NCBI GenBank assembly: GCA_964035545.1
Contig: OZ037768.1
Span: forward strand, 19,075,700-19,139,699
Direction: 5' to 3'
DNA from: Bugula neritina
Lineage: Eukaryota; Bryozoa; Gymnolaemata; Cheilostomatida; Bugulidae
DNA: 64,000 bases
In this document: in pieces, positions 38,701 through 51,990 of the stretch
Position numbering within the stretch: position 1 is the stretch's first letter
Layout: each line of letters begins with the position of its first letter
Position numbers and translations under genes: made by a program
The notes under the pieces: generated by a model
Databases searched by the model: none
What the model was told of the DNA's origin: nothing
The model's input: the letters and a program-made list of their open reading frames with translations, nothing else

Positions 38701-39575
38701 TTATGAAGGTCTAAAAGGGTCACACTTTCTATTACAAAAAGGACAATCTGGCTTTATACTGGTACTTCCAAATGAGTCAACTAGCTCATCAGAACAACTG
38801 AAAACAACTGTTAGCACTTCACATTATACTAAAACTAGTTTTGCTCCCTAAACGTGTAATGTGGCTGTAGTCAGTATAGAAGTAGATTGAAGCTATGCAT
38901 GATAAGTTATTACCATTTTATTACTATTTACAAATGCAAGTAGATAACCAAACATTTACTATCACTGTATTAACAGAATGATTAAATGCTATAAAAAGCT
39001 ATTCTACACCCTATATGTAAATACAGTACCTAGTTACTTGCTAGCACTAATTTGCTATAATGCCTAATCTTATTCTAGTTTTGTATTTAATGTAATAGTG
39101 GTTATGCTGTTGCTAGCCAGCAATAACTTTCGCATTCCACACATTTCTGCAAGATATATCCCTAAATATATCATGAGTGTGAAGTTACTATTACCATATT
39201 GATTAGCATCTTAAAATATTCCTGTCTATTTAAACTTGATAGGTGCAAGGGTTTGTTGACAAAAACAGCACCTTTAAAAGTTAGCCTAAGGCCTAAGTAC
39301 TAACATTATATTGGAAAGTTACAATTTTTTGAAGATCAGTTTAAAAATATTTGCTAATTTTACTTCCAAAATAAAAATTTGACGGTATTGCTGTTTTTGG
39401 GTATAAAAATTATTTTAAATGTTATAAATAGTTGCTTGAGTTTTCATAAAACAATACATCCTGTAAATATATTAAATATTATGATAAAACTTACATATAT
39501 ATTTAAATCACTTGCAAACTGTGTTGGCTGAAGAACCTTGTTGGGAAACACATCTGAGGTCCTGTGGATATCCAT
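29592..39575 (-). CDS. Polo-like kinase (PLK1/2/3 class) with two polo boxes
   Basis: Exons in transcript order: 39575-39495 (coding part), 38368-38168, 37795-37691, 36584-36468, 36226-36148, 35630-35492, 34321-34226, 33664-33514, 33085-32970, 32711-32617, 31944-31852, 31391-31199, 30744-30657, 30313-30125, 29795-29592. They total 648 codons plus TAG (human PLK1 603, PLK2 685). The kinase domain is at about residues 86-345: GKGGFAKVY loop, AIKII lysine, [42 protein letters not shown]. Polo box 1 follows from about 440 with [18 protein letters not shown], which keeps the PLK1 Trp414 equivalent. Polo box 2 ends [10 protein letters not shown], keeping the His/Lys phosphopeptide pincer. The activation-loop Thr (PLK1 Thr210) is Ser here. 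This Ser/Thr kinase is expected at centrosomes, kinetochores or synapse-like sites depending on subtype. A 5' noncoding exon ending at 40262 is likely. The subtype cannot be fixed by eye. Confidence 0.93.
29855..30010. mobile_element. Interspersed repeat, copy 2 (sister of 5.93-6.11 kb)
   Basis: Shares the same ordered blocks as 5930-6110. It lies in the last PLK intron, in the same plus-strand orientation. Confidence 0.7.
34416..34501. repeat. 43-bp perfect tandem duplication
   Basis: AAACTGTATAGCTAAACATA... of 43 bp is repeated exactly once (34416-34458, 34459-34501), in a PLK intron. Confidence 0.95.
35637..35754. repeat. Two (AT)n blocks abutting a PLK acceptor
   Basis: AT runs at about 35637-35674 and 35699-35754. 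On the minus strand the run ends AATAACAG|, directly at the acceptor of the exon 35630-35492. That acceptor therefore has no pyrimidine tract and reads AT repeat instead. Confidence 0.93.
38040..38167 (-). repeat. Minisatellite containing copies of a PLK 5' splice site
   Basis: On the minus strand the intron starts GTAAGTGCATGTATGTGTG...ATAGTGCC. Units of about 26-36 bp with the same GTAAGTG...TAGTGCC layout follow three to four times, so further GTAAGTG motifs occur near 38102, 38092 and 38068. Confidence 0.75.
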
Positions 39576-40261
39576 ATATGTATCTAGATTTCTCTTCTCT
39601 GCAAATCAGTTCCACAAATGTTAAGAGAAAAACTTGCTATTGTTATACAGTTGAAATATCTTCCTTTCAGTTGTAGAACAATTTTTCAACAATTTATATA
39701 ACAGCTAGCAGTATGATTTGAAGCTTTTTCTACCAAAGGTAGCTATAATTAGAAAAGCTGTACTTTGATTAAAGCTTATTGCAGAGGAAATATGTAGTAA
39801 ATTTTAATGAAAATTACACCATATCGCTCGCAGCTGTTCTCCCTAGGAGCTGTTCCAAATCCTTTACTTGGTTTAGCAAATACTCTGCTTTTGTACAAAG
39901 CATGCTTATAGTTATGAGTAAAAGATACGAGTCAAGAAGTCTACTTTACTTATAAAACAAAAAAAATGGCAATATAATTATCCTTTATGTTTAAGCCTAC
40001 TATGATAGAAATAAGATACAAACCATGCAATCACAAAGTCAATCTGCTGAATTGGCAGTTTTCAAGTTGAAGACAGCCACTATTGAGTTTGAGATTGGCA
40101 GCAAAATTGTAATAATCAACTACATGTCGTTGCGGTAGATGCAATGCACCTATTGACTAATGCAAGCTAATAACGCGCAGTGAAATCCCTTCTGCATTGA
40201 CTAGCTTACAGCACCTATTATTTCAATAGGAAAGTTTCGTTGTTAGGAATAACGATCTTAC

Positions 40262-40608
40262 TTTAATCACTCCCGCTAAAAACGAATATCTAGACTAAAT
40301 CCGCGCCTTCTTATTTAGTACGAGCTTATCGAAATGAACAAAATTATAATTCTCAAGAGTTGTTTGTTTTATTTTACAACTTAAAAAACAGTGCGTGTAA
40401 AACACTGCTAAATTTTGATTAAAATATTTTTTATTTGTAGATCAAGAAGTTGTAGCCAATGATGATAACTATAAAGTACTGTGTATAGAACTAAGGAGAT
40501 TGTATTTCTCTTTTCCTCACTTAGAGGGACGCTTAATATTACTAACATATATGTAGCACAGTTGTTATAGAGACAATCACATGGCTATACAGTAGGAGTA
40601 TATGCAAA
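40262..40608. promoter_or_regulatory. Candidate bidirectional promoter between PLK and annexin
   Basis: The two genes diverge. On the minus strand a GTAAGA donor at 40261-40256 suggests a PLK 5' noncoding exon covering roughly 40262-40330. The annexin ATG is at 40609. The interval holds a locally GC-richer patch (CCCGCTAAAAACG, CCGCGCC). No TATA box is convincing. Confidence 0.5.
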
Positions 40609-43600
40609 ATGGCGAAAACAAGATTCTACCAGGTCGGTCTCTATAATTTCATTTTGAATTACTCAACCTAGTCGAAAATTTTAGTTTTGCTAATTTTTAA
40701 TATATTTTAGCTTTAGTGTAGTCAAATTGCTTTGAAATATTTGTGGTTTTGAACAAAATACGATTATGAATTATTAATATTATTAAATTTCAAATTAAGT
40801 TTGATGTTATACTTGAGTCTTGAAGTTATTGTTGAAGTTAAAGTTAATGTAAATGAGTCGATGTAACATTCACTTCAACTTCAAGTTCAACTTGTAGCTC
40901 CTGCCTTATACTCATAAGTCATACTGTTGTAGTTGTTGCTTAAATTTGAACTTGAAGCCTAAAGTTGGTAAAATTAAATTAAAATTTTAAAATTAGATGA
41001 TCATGATGAATATTTCAATTTGAAATGAACAATTTGGACTTTAAATATATTAATAATTAGTAGCAACAATAAATATAATTAAATAACATGACCATGTTTT
41101 AATTGCTAATTAGTAATCACTATTAGGACTTAAATAGCAAAAGCACAAAAATGATTAATATAACAAAAACTGTTTATTCACAAAAAGTGATAAATCCTGT
41201 AAGTATAAATATAAGTTGATTTTCTTGTTTTATTGTTTTTGAAAAAATATCATAATGGATATATACTACCTATTTACAGTTTCTAAAAAGCATAGTATGG
41301 GTACTAATTCAACGTTAGTTTTTACTTTTAATTAATTTGACCCAAGTTATATTTAATTCAGGTCATTGTACTGTACACTTTTATTTGTCATTGACTGAGG
41401 TTAATTTTAGAACCTAGCAAATTTTCTAGATTAAGTTCTTAATTAATTTATTTTCAGGGTACAATCCGAGCTGCTGAAGAGTTCGATGCAGAACGTCAAG
41501 CAGAACTTTTGCAGAAAGCAATGAAAGGGCTGGGTGAGTGGTTTAACACAACTTATCACTCTTACGGACAATGCAATGTCATTGCCTTTCAAAACAAAAA
41601 AAAAAGAATAAGAAAATAGATCTGCTGCAAAATTAATGTTTTTTTTTAAATTATGTGAAATTATACCAGTATATTGTTTAGTATGTCAAGTGTAGTTATT
41701 TTATAGAACCAATGCTGATTGAGTTGCAAGTTATGTGTGGGACACCGTACTGCCTAGTTATGGTTAGTTGGCAATCAAGTCTAGTGCCACAATTTATAGG
41801 TAGTTGAATTTTGTTGTCAAAGATGCAGTCCTAGCAGAACGTGACTAGTTCACTAGTTTCCAAACTTGATTCTTTGGTGGTGAAGTATCATAACAGAGTA
41901 CTGTAACTATTACATCGGATTACAGGAACTGATGAGAGAAGGATAAAGCAGGTCTTGGTGTCTCATAACAATGACCAGAGGCAAGAGATTGCTGCCAAAT
42001 ATAAACAGATGTATGGGGAAGTAAGTCAGATAATCTCAATACTGATAACATGTGGCTTAGTTTAAACATAGAAAATTTAGGATATTTAAAAAGTTTTAAA
42101 AATATTTGATTTTGAATCTTCAAATTTCATTTAGTACTGGCGTTCAAGCGTTAAGTAAATGGGATACTGCTCTTATTGCTGAAATCGAATTTTGATAACT
42201 GGTCAACACTCAATTGAGAAAGGCTGAACAACAATGTTGTAAATGATACAAATTTCAAAGTTTTTTGCTTCAACTGTAGTTATTTACACAGATAATTCTA
42301 ATTGCTGAATACCATTTGCTCCATCTTCTTATGGCCTATGCAATGTGTGCAGCATACCGAATTTTTCAAAACTGGAAGTGAAAAATGATAAAAAATCAAA
42401 TTTGATACACCTTTTGCACAAACCTATTGATACATATCAATGGTTAGCTTGCTTTAAGTTACAGTTTGATATAGATCATCATGCTAGCATGATTATTTGT
42501 AATTGTGCTCTCTTAACACATGGTCGAGCTGTTTATTCTGAGTAACTGTTTCAGACTAAAACAAATGTCTGCTCATAAGAGTCTTGTGTCTAACATTTAA
42601 ACCATTTTGAAATGGCTAGACTCACCTGTACTCTATTGCTGATACTAATAAATGTATCGATACATGCATAGAAATAGGCCACTTTATGTTTCATGAGTAA
42701 TCGTTATTGTCAGAGGCTCCAATTTACAGACAGATGTGATCATATGAAGCAATTCTGTGTGTGAACATTGTATGAGGCTTTTCCTGCCCAATGGCTAGAT
42801 ATGCTTACCCTGTCCAATAATTCTATAAGTTTCTTCATTTAATTTTTAGGATCTCGTAAAACAGTTGAAGTCAGAGCTGTCTGGTTGCTTTGAGGACGCC
42901 GTGCTGGCTCTTTTAATACCTTCACGGAAATATGATGCTATTAATGTCAGAAAAGCTGTCAAGGTTAGTTAGTCTACGTAAACTGCAATACTACAGGAGT
43001 CTACTCAACTCTACTTGTATAATTTATTTATTTCTAGTGATTTTTTTCTAAAAGAAATTTAATTAATAACCAACATAAAGATTTAAGGGTTTTATGTGGC
43101 TTTGCTTTTAGCTAAAAATTGAAACATACAAACAAAGTTATGAATAACTATATTTGGGTAGAATACCTTAAAAATATAGTGATATGATTTTCAATACATT
43201 AATTTATATTTGTTGGCAGCTAATATTTAGTGCAGACTTAAGGCTAAACATAGCATTTTGGAAAATTTAACGTTAATCATTTCATTTTTGAATTGCCTTC
43301 CATTGGTCGAAATACAAGGAAAGGCAGTTAGAACACTAGGGAAATTCTTGTTTTTATAAAATTTGTTCAACTTATGGAAGATCCAAAAACAGTTTTAGCA
43401 AATTAGTAAAGCTTTAGCTAAAAAATTCAATCTTCAAAGCGTAAGCAGTAAAAATTTGGAAAAAAAACTTAATATAGTTATTGGTAATTGTTATATTTTA
43501 TTATCTAGTTAAACTTCATAAATAAAATAGATTTCGTTATTAATTTTATCCGGTTACTTTAACTCCAATGTAAAAGAATACTATTTCAAATGAGCAAAAT

Positions 43601-46079
43601 ATAGTGATTTTTGAATCGTTGCTTTATGTACTTTCAGGGTCTGGGAACTGATGAGAAAATGCTGATAGAAATTCTGTGCCCAAGGACAAACGCTGACATT
43701 GACGTGATAAAGCAGGAGTATAAGCTATGTAAGTGCAGCTACCCATAGTTTACCATACTCTCAGACTAAATAGTAGGTTGGGAAGCAACAAGACATTTGT
43801 TATATTTGACTATGAAAATGACAATAAAATATATTATCAGAAGTATAAATGTTAGAAAAATAGGTATGCAAAATGTTGTTTAGTAGAAAGAAAAGGGAAT
43901 AATAGGACGTTTGTAGATGTGTACAATAGAGGCAGTTGCTCTAATTTTAACATTTTGTATAGAGGGAAGTAGTTTTAAAATTTGCAAACACTATTAAATA
44001 TTGAGACAGCTAATGTTTTAGGCATTAAACAGTTTTTACAAGACTGAAACAGTCACCCACAGTGAGTCTAGCTTCAGTAATACTTATTCTTTCACTTGTT
44101 TATATTTGTATGAAGCTAACTAAATAATATTGCAGTATACATAGGAAGCTGACTAACCAATAATATCGCAGTATATGAAGCTAACCAATAATATCGCAGT
44201 ATATGGAGCTAACCAATAATATTGCAGTATATGAAGCTGACGTGTCAAAGGTGGTTGAAAGTGAGCTGTCGGGGGATTTTAAAAGAGTTATTGTTGCTCA
44301 GTTGGAGGGAAACAGAGAAGAAACCGACATTGATATGGAGAAAGTAGAGAAAGATGCACAGGACCTATATGATGTGTGTATACAGTATACACTAATGTCG
44401 TTGGCTGGGAACAAGCTTTTAATATGTTGAATTAAGATCCTTATAAGATATATGCACTTATTCAATTTGTCATGTTTTAGCCATACTCAATATATAGCCA
44501 AGTAATTTAAAATTTGTCATACGTTGACATTTTTATTACAAATACAATAGTTTTTTAATGTCACATTCATATAGTTTTAAAAGAATAATTTACAAAATTA
44601 CGGTAATTTTACAAATTTATTGATTTCTTTGACACTGACTAATAAATATTTCAAAGTCTATGTTTTTTAATTAAGAATGACCAATAGTTCTTGCAATTGT
44701 TAGGCTGGAGAAGCTATTGTGGGTACCGATGAAAGTGTGTTCAATAAAGTGCTGTGTATGAGGAGTTTTCCTCACATGGCTGAAGTATTTGAAAGATATA
44801 AAACTGTAGCTGGCAAAAGCATATCTGACAGCATAAAGTCTGAAACTTCTGGTCTCTTCCAAGAATCTCTCTTAGCGATAGGTGAGTTACTTTATTCCGT
44901 AAGTTAGGGAGAGAAAAAGAGGCTGAAAAAAATAGAGTTCACTATAATATGGGTAAAGCTAGCATATTCTAGAATATAGTGACGGTTAACTATGAATGTG
45001 GAGCTGGAGTGTGGTAGAGGCTTGTGAAATGGTGGCCGATATATTATGTTGTGTATGAAATGTCTTCAGATACACATCAAACACAGTAAAACACCTTCAG
45101 CTTGTATAAATAGAGGACAACTCCTTATAGATTGCTTAGCAACAATATTGGGAATATGACCGTCTGTTATAGAATCTGGCATTATTCAAGAAATGACTTT
45201 CCAGAACTTTGACTGCAAAAGATTGCAGTTGGATTATTTTGCAAAAAGATTAAAATATAATTAAAAAAAATTAATTAAATTAGCTCCATTTTATTCGATT
45301 GTGTGTGTCAAACCTCTGATACAGAAAAATATAGACCAAGAAATTAATTTTAAGCCATAAGTGTAGATTATTGCTTGAAGAAATCACTGGAACTTCTCAA
45401 TCCAACTGTGTAGTCGTAACTCGGCTGTATTTAATGGAAGCCAAAATAAACTATGTTTCTTCTATTTTAGTTGATTGCACTATTGACCTGCCCGCATTCT
45501 ATGCAGAAAGGTTGCATAAAACAATGGCCGGAGCTGGAACTGATGATGATCAGCTAATAAGACTCTTGGTATCACATTCTGAGGTTATTATTATAGCTCA
45601 ACAAATTGATACATTTCTATAGCAGTAATTCTTAGTCACCTGCTTCAGTTATTTATATTATCAGTTTAATTTGCTGTTAAGATAGGCGTTTTAGATAAAG
45701 GAATTAAAATGCCCTTCTTTGTTGTGGGATGTGCACAATACAGGCCTAAAAATTAGCCGCAGTTTCAATTAATTATTGCTGGTAGTAATTTTTTCAGCCC
45801 TGCATGTTTTTCTGATGGATAAAGGAAATAATCTCGACACAACTAGCTTCAGTAAAACAATCAGCTATTACTGCTATTGTAATGAACACCCTCTATTTTC
45901 CATTGCTTGTCGTCATAATAATATTCTATCTATTTTGTTAGACTGATTTGGCAGATATAAAAGAAGCCTACTTTAAGAAATACGACAAATCTCTTCGTCA
46001 AATGATCTCGGAGGACACGAGTGGTGATTACAAACGTCTGCTTTGTGCCATCGTAGAAGGGAGCGTAACTCCCCCATAA
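40609..46079 (+). CDS. Annexin, four-repeat calcium-dependent phospholipid-binding protein
   Basis: Exons: 40609-40632, 41458-41533, 41926-42020, 42850-42963, 43638-43728, 44228-44373, 44704-44881, 45471-45583, 45942-46079. They join in phase to 324 codons plus TAA, the normal length for an annexin core with a very short N-terminal tail. Four annexin repeats each start with the type II calcium-site loop: GLGTDE (near residue 32), GLGTDE (near 104), IVGTDE (near 190), GAGTDD (near 262). Each has the downstream acidic cap (SELSG, SELSG, SETSG, EDTSG). Annexins bind acidic membranes when calcium rises and act in membrane repair, trafficking and scaffolding. All four sites look intact. It is not assignable to a vertebrate subtype by eye. 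The exon 6 acceptor lies in a repeat array. Confidence 0.95.
40820..40894. repeat. Imperfect inverted repeat of TTGAAGTT motifs
   Basis: TTGAAGTTATTGTTGAAGTT on the left pairs with CACTTCAACTTCAAGTTCAA on the right across a short loop, in annexin intron 1. A related palindrome lies at 61.47 kb. Confidence 0.6.
44113..44227 (+). repeat. 28-33-bp tandem array carrying four copies of the annexin exon 6 acceptor
   Basis: Units of GAAGCTAACCAATAATAT(T/C)GCAG|TATAT occur four times, with AG ends at 44135, 44171, 44199 and 44227. The last copy is the real acceptor and exon start (TATATGAAGCTGAC). The other three lie 28, 56 and 92 nt upstream, all out of frame with the exon. Confidence 0.9.
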
Positions 46080-46221
46080 CTTAATACTACTTAAACTGTT
46101 GCATTATTTTTTCACTAAGACTTGGACAAAGTTTTTCAGTAAATTAACACATTTATGTATGTATATTATGTACAAGAAAGATAGCTTACTTGTATATATT
46201 TAATTTATACACTGTCAATTT

Positions 46222-46227
46222 AATAAA
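46222..46227 (+). terminator. Annexin polyadenylation signal
   Basis: AATAAA 142 bases after the annexin stop codon. Confidence 0.7.
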
Positions 46228-46339
46228 TGATTTTCTATATTAATTCAATGAAATATTTATACAATAATTGGTGATCTACTATATAGATAACCTCTTTCAA
46301 AATAAAAAAAATGTTACAAAATTCATGCATTGGTTTATA

Positions 46340-46722
46340 TATTCACCCTCCATTATATATACACCCCTAGTATGTATGCACCCTTATTATATTATATACA
46401 CCCCTCTTATATATACACCCTATTATATATACACCCCTATTATATACACACCCCTATTTTATATACACTCATTTTTTATATGCACGCCTATTATATATAC
46501 ACCCCTATTGTATATACACCCCTCTTATATACACACCCCTATTTTATATACACTCCTATTTTATATGCACCCCTATTATATATTCACCCCTATTATATAA
46601 CCACGCTTATTATATATGCACCTCTACTATATATACACCTCTATTTTATCTCCACCCCTATTTTATACACACCCCTATTTTATATGTACCCCTATTATAT
46701 ATACACCCCTTATTATAGGTCC
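46340..46722. repeat. TATATACACCCCTATT minisatellite, ~380 bp
   Basis: About twenty imperfect 17-20-bp units of the type TATTATATATACACCCC lie just downstream of the annexin poly(A) signal. Open frames rich in Tyr, Ile, Pro, His and Thr across it come from the repeat alone. Confidence 0.92.
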
Positions 46723-47790
46723 ACGCAATCACAGTAATTGCTTAATCTTCAACAAAAGTTTCTTCAAGTAGATAATTGAAGCACTGCTTAACCTGAGTAA
46801 GAGAATTAAAGTTTTAATCACAGTTCATAGTTTCTCAGTGAATTTGTAGTAATGCAGAATTTAAAATCTCACTTGATACATACTAAGAGTAAATATCTAA
46901 ACATTGTCTGTGATGTACGAATTAGAGTCTGAGCTGTTGACTGAAAGTCGGGTCTTGTCTAGTTACCTTCATATTGTAGCTTGCATATGGTGCATGTAAT
47001 TCTGCTCATTGAAGTACCTATTCAGCATCAATTCTTATTCCTAATCTTTTTAAAAGAATATTAGTTACGTTGTGTTATAAGTTATGTGACAGTATTTTGT
47101 AGAAGAAATGTATATTGAGTCATACTTATGAAAGCTAGCTTTGCTCATACCTGTAAACTATACTTCAGTTTGCTGAATTTGCATAGCTGCTTTAGTGTAC
47201 AGATGAAATGACAATTGCTATGCCTCTCCAGGCCTGGGTAAGCTCACCCATTCTAAGCTATGTACATATTATGTATAGCAACATCAAGCTGAAATTGCGT
47301 ATTTTTGCAAAAATGTATTTTAAACATAATATTTAGATACTGCCAATTTTCTGACTTGGTAAATGCAAGGTTAGTGATTTGGTGATGTTAAAAAGGCATT
47401 CAGTCATAATTTCTTCTGTGCCACAAATGAGAAACAAGTTCTTAGCCTGGCTCACAAACTGCTACCATCAAGATGGAGACTTTGAAACACTAACTGAAGT
47501 TTTGTGTGTGTGTGCAAGTGTTAGTTTATGTGTAGGCGTGCGTGTGTGTTAATGGGCTTGTGTGTAAATAGTATAGCTTTATTAAAATAGAAGTTTAGAA
47601 AACCAGAACTTTACTATTTGACAGACACAAGACAATGTGAAAAGCCTTTGACAATTGTAACTAATTTATTACTAACTTAGCTAGATTTACAATAATAATT
47701 TACGAAAATGTAATGCTGCTTCCACAAATTTATACCAGCTTAACTACATTTACATTAATTGAACTATTTTTTTGGAAAAACAGTATTTTA
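46723..47790. other. Convergent intergenic region, annexin to PAN/lectin gene
   Basis: Contains a SINE tail fragment at 47370-47425 (GTGATGTTAAAAAGGCATTCAGTCATAATT, matching the copy at 27.6 kb), a loose GT-rich patch near 47505-47570, and a minus-strand AATAAA candidate at 47665-47670. No gene is seen. Confidence 0.6.
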
Positions 47791-49687
47791 TCAAATACCA
47801 ATAACTTCAACTTCAAACAGATGTAGGAGTGTAGTGGTGTTTAACAGAATCTGTACAAATTGACCTCTGATTGGTTGTTTACACGTGACTAGAGTGTAGA
47901 ATTGGTTAAGAACTCCTTCAAAATAATAGCACAAAACTTCAGGGTTGGTTCCAGTGAATTCAATTTCTTCTTCTGTCATGGCAACTGTAACCTCAGCATT
48001 AGCAGTCCTTTTCCACAGATCTTTATTCTTGTACGTAGCTAAAAGTATTCATTACAATAAATGTGCAAATTTGATAATAATTCTGTTAAATGGACACTTT
48101 TTATTTTTCACAGTTTTTAGGTTTAAAAAGACTTTAAGATTTGTAATTATATAATGAGTTTAGATTTGTGTAACGGCAGCTTTTTAACAGTGTTGTGTTT
48201 GTTGATAATAATACTTTTATAACAATGGAAGCTGTTTTTAACATTTTCTTAGGTGTTTGTTGGTTTACTAAATGATATTCACTTCTAAAATTGCAAGTGC
48301 CAGACACAAACACAAACAGATCAACACACATAAACTTACAATTTCCTCTGTTGAGAATTTCTACTGCCCAGACACAGTGAATATCCACCAGATCCACCCT
48401 CCACCAGGGTCTGTATTCTAATTGGCTGTGTGCCATAGAACTTTGGTCACCAGTAGGTATATACACACCATCAACAGCTTCTGATGCATAGAACTTATTT
48501 GGTTTATAGTAACTTGAAAGCTTGGCTGGTTTTCCTTGGAAGAAGATAATTAATAAAGATTTAAGAGTACAATTGTTTGAAAAAACTATATTGACATTTA
48601 GCATCATACATGTACATACTGGTGACACAACATTTCAAAAATGACATGTGGAAAACATTTATTTGGAAAACGGACAATTCACCAATAGACAACTGGAAAA
48701 TAGACAATTAGAAAATGGGCATTTGGAAAATACACATTTGAAAAGTGTCATTTGGAAAAGGAAAAATATTAAACATGGACTAGTCTTGAGGGGGCGTTCT
48801 GCACCTGGTTGGGTCCAAAATAGCTTTTTGTAAATATGTGCAATTTAAAATTGAAACTATTCGGTAACTTGTTTTACTTTCATGATAGGCCTAACTGATT
48901 TAGACTTTATATTTATTGTTGAAAGCTATTTTGGACCTGGCCAGATTCTGACCGCCCCTCCAGGCTAGTCCATGTTTATTATTTTTCATTTTCCAAATGT
49001 CCATTTAATAATTGTCTATTTCCCAATTGTCTATTGGTGAATTGTCCATTTTCCAAATAAGTGTTTTCCAATTGACATTTTCCAATAGTCGTGGATTCGT
49101 ATATACTATTTTACATGTTATGTTGAGGCTATAGTTAATCTATTGAAGAAGTAAACCAAATAAAAATTTAGTACAACAGAGCAACAGACAATAAAAATAA
49201 TTTGGTCTTTTAAAAAGGCTTATACAAAACAACTTTGGCTATTTTCAATCAAGATTTTACCTTGTAGTTATGTATGTAAGCAAATGTACACAAGAGATCT
49301 AGAAACAGATTCACTGTTACCTCTGGCCAAAAGTGTTTTGGGAGGCACAATGATCTTCTCCAAGATGTGAATAGAGTAGAGAGAATCATTTCCTTTCCAC
49401 TCAGCGAACAGGTTGGGATTCACACACTCTTTCAGAAAGCATCTTTTAGTTTGGTCATTATAAACCATTCCCTGGCATTTGTTATCTTCTGTACACTTGG
49501 CTGCACAGATGATGGCATTTTGACTGAACATTGAGTCACCTTCCATATAACTCTTTGCTTGCTTGTTTGTCATGCTGTATCTCTCAAATATGTTGGTCTG
49601 AAGAGTACTACCACTCTTGACAGGTGCTACAAGGTGCACTAAAACTGAAATAAAAAAGAGACACTGCAGTTGATGTTGCACAGGCAT
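47791..49687 (-). CDS. Secreted PAN/apple-like plus F-type-lectin-like (FTP) domain protein
   Basis: Exons in transcript order: 49687-49321, 48534-48340, 48038-47791. Total 269 codons plus TGA, phases consistent. Residues 1-25 look like a signal peptide (MPVQHQLQCLFFISVLVHLV). Residues about 28-115 resemble a PAN/apple module (CAAKCTEDNKCQGMVYND, CFL). Residues about 124-268 form an F5/8-type/F-type lectin fold: RPWWRVDL is diagnostic, and the C-terminus ends FEVEVIGI like fucolectins. The fucose motif H-X26-R-X-D is present as H-X26-R-G-N, with Asn in place of Asp, so sugar binding may be altered. Such proteins are extracellular and often serve in recognition or adhesion. The first intron holds a large foldback element. 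Confidence 0.85.
48639..49076. mobile_element. Foldback/MITE element with ~190-bp inverted arms
   Basis: The left arm (about 48639-48835) and the right arm (about 48920-49076) are reverse complements over most of their length. Shared blocks include ATTTGGAAAA(C/T)GGACAATT, CACCAATAGACAA, AAACATGGACTAG and GGTCCAAAATAGCTTT. The loop is about 90 bp. Inside each arm GGAAAATRGACAATT recurs as direct subrepeats. No target duplication is clear. It lies in intron 1 of the PAN/lectin gene. Confidence 0.85.
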
Positions 49688-50240
49688 TGAAAGTGTTTTG
49701 CGACGGAAGCATACAAATTTTGCTAGCTGTCATATAATTTAATTTAGAAAAAACAATTTTTTTTTGAAGACACGATCATTCCACACGCAATAATTTGCAA
49801 AAACTATATAAAACTACTAGGACCTTTTCTTGGTTCTTGAAGTTGTGCATTTTTGAATAAATAAACACTTATCTAAGACTATAAAATGAAAAATACATAT
49901 ACACTCCTATTAGCGTGCACAACGTTGCAAGCCTGTATAATTTCAGCAATAACTTGCGTATACAGCTACAAAAAAGTTTTCTCCTAAAAAGATGTCTTTT
50001 TCTTTTCTTTTTTTTTTCACGTACGTACCTGTAAAATAGAAGTAAGTTTGTAAAAGTGGCATTGCGTAGCAAGTGCTTTCCTGATCAAAACTTTTGGGTT
50101 TATGTCACAACTGAATGAGAGGTTCTTGTTTTCTTTGAATCTAAAAATAAATTAATACTCTATTCATTTTACCTTTTTGTTAACAAACTTAGAGTGTAAA
50201 TATTATCAATACATATAAATATTTACATTTATGTTAAACA

Positions 50241-51990
<1,750 letters not shown>

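Noticed and set aside
42345-42545. 66-codon open frame in annexin intron 3
   Set aside because: No acceptor or donor in phase with neighbouring annexin exons and no resemblance to a known family. Exons 3 and 4 join in phase without it.
46268-46737. Two open frames of 110 and 135 codons rich in Tyr-Ile-Thr-Pro
   Set aside because: They exist only because the minisatellite unit lacks stop codons. No signal peptide, no domain, and two frames are open at once.
49869-50072. Minus-strand open frame of 67 codons with a Lys/Arg run, and a short MPLLQTYFYFT start
   Set aside because: No domain or splice-phase link to the PAN/lectin exon 1, which already begins with its own signal peptide. The Lys/Arg run comes from a T/C-rich tract.
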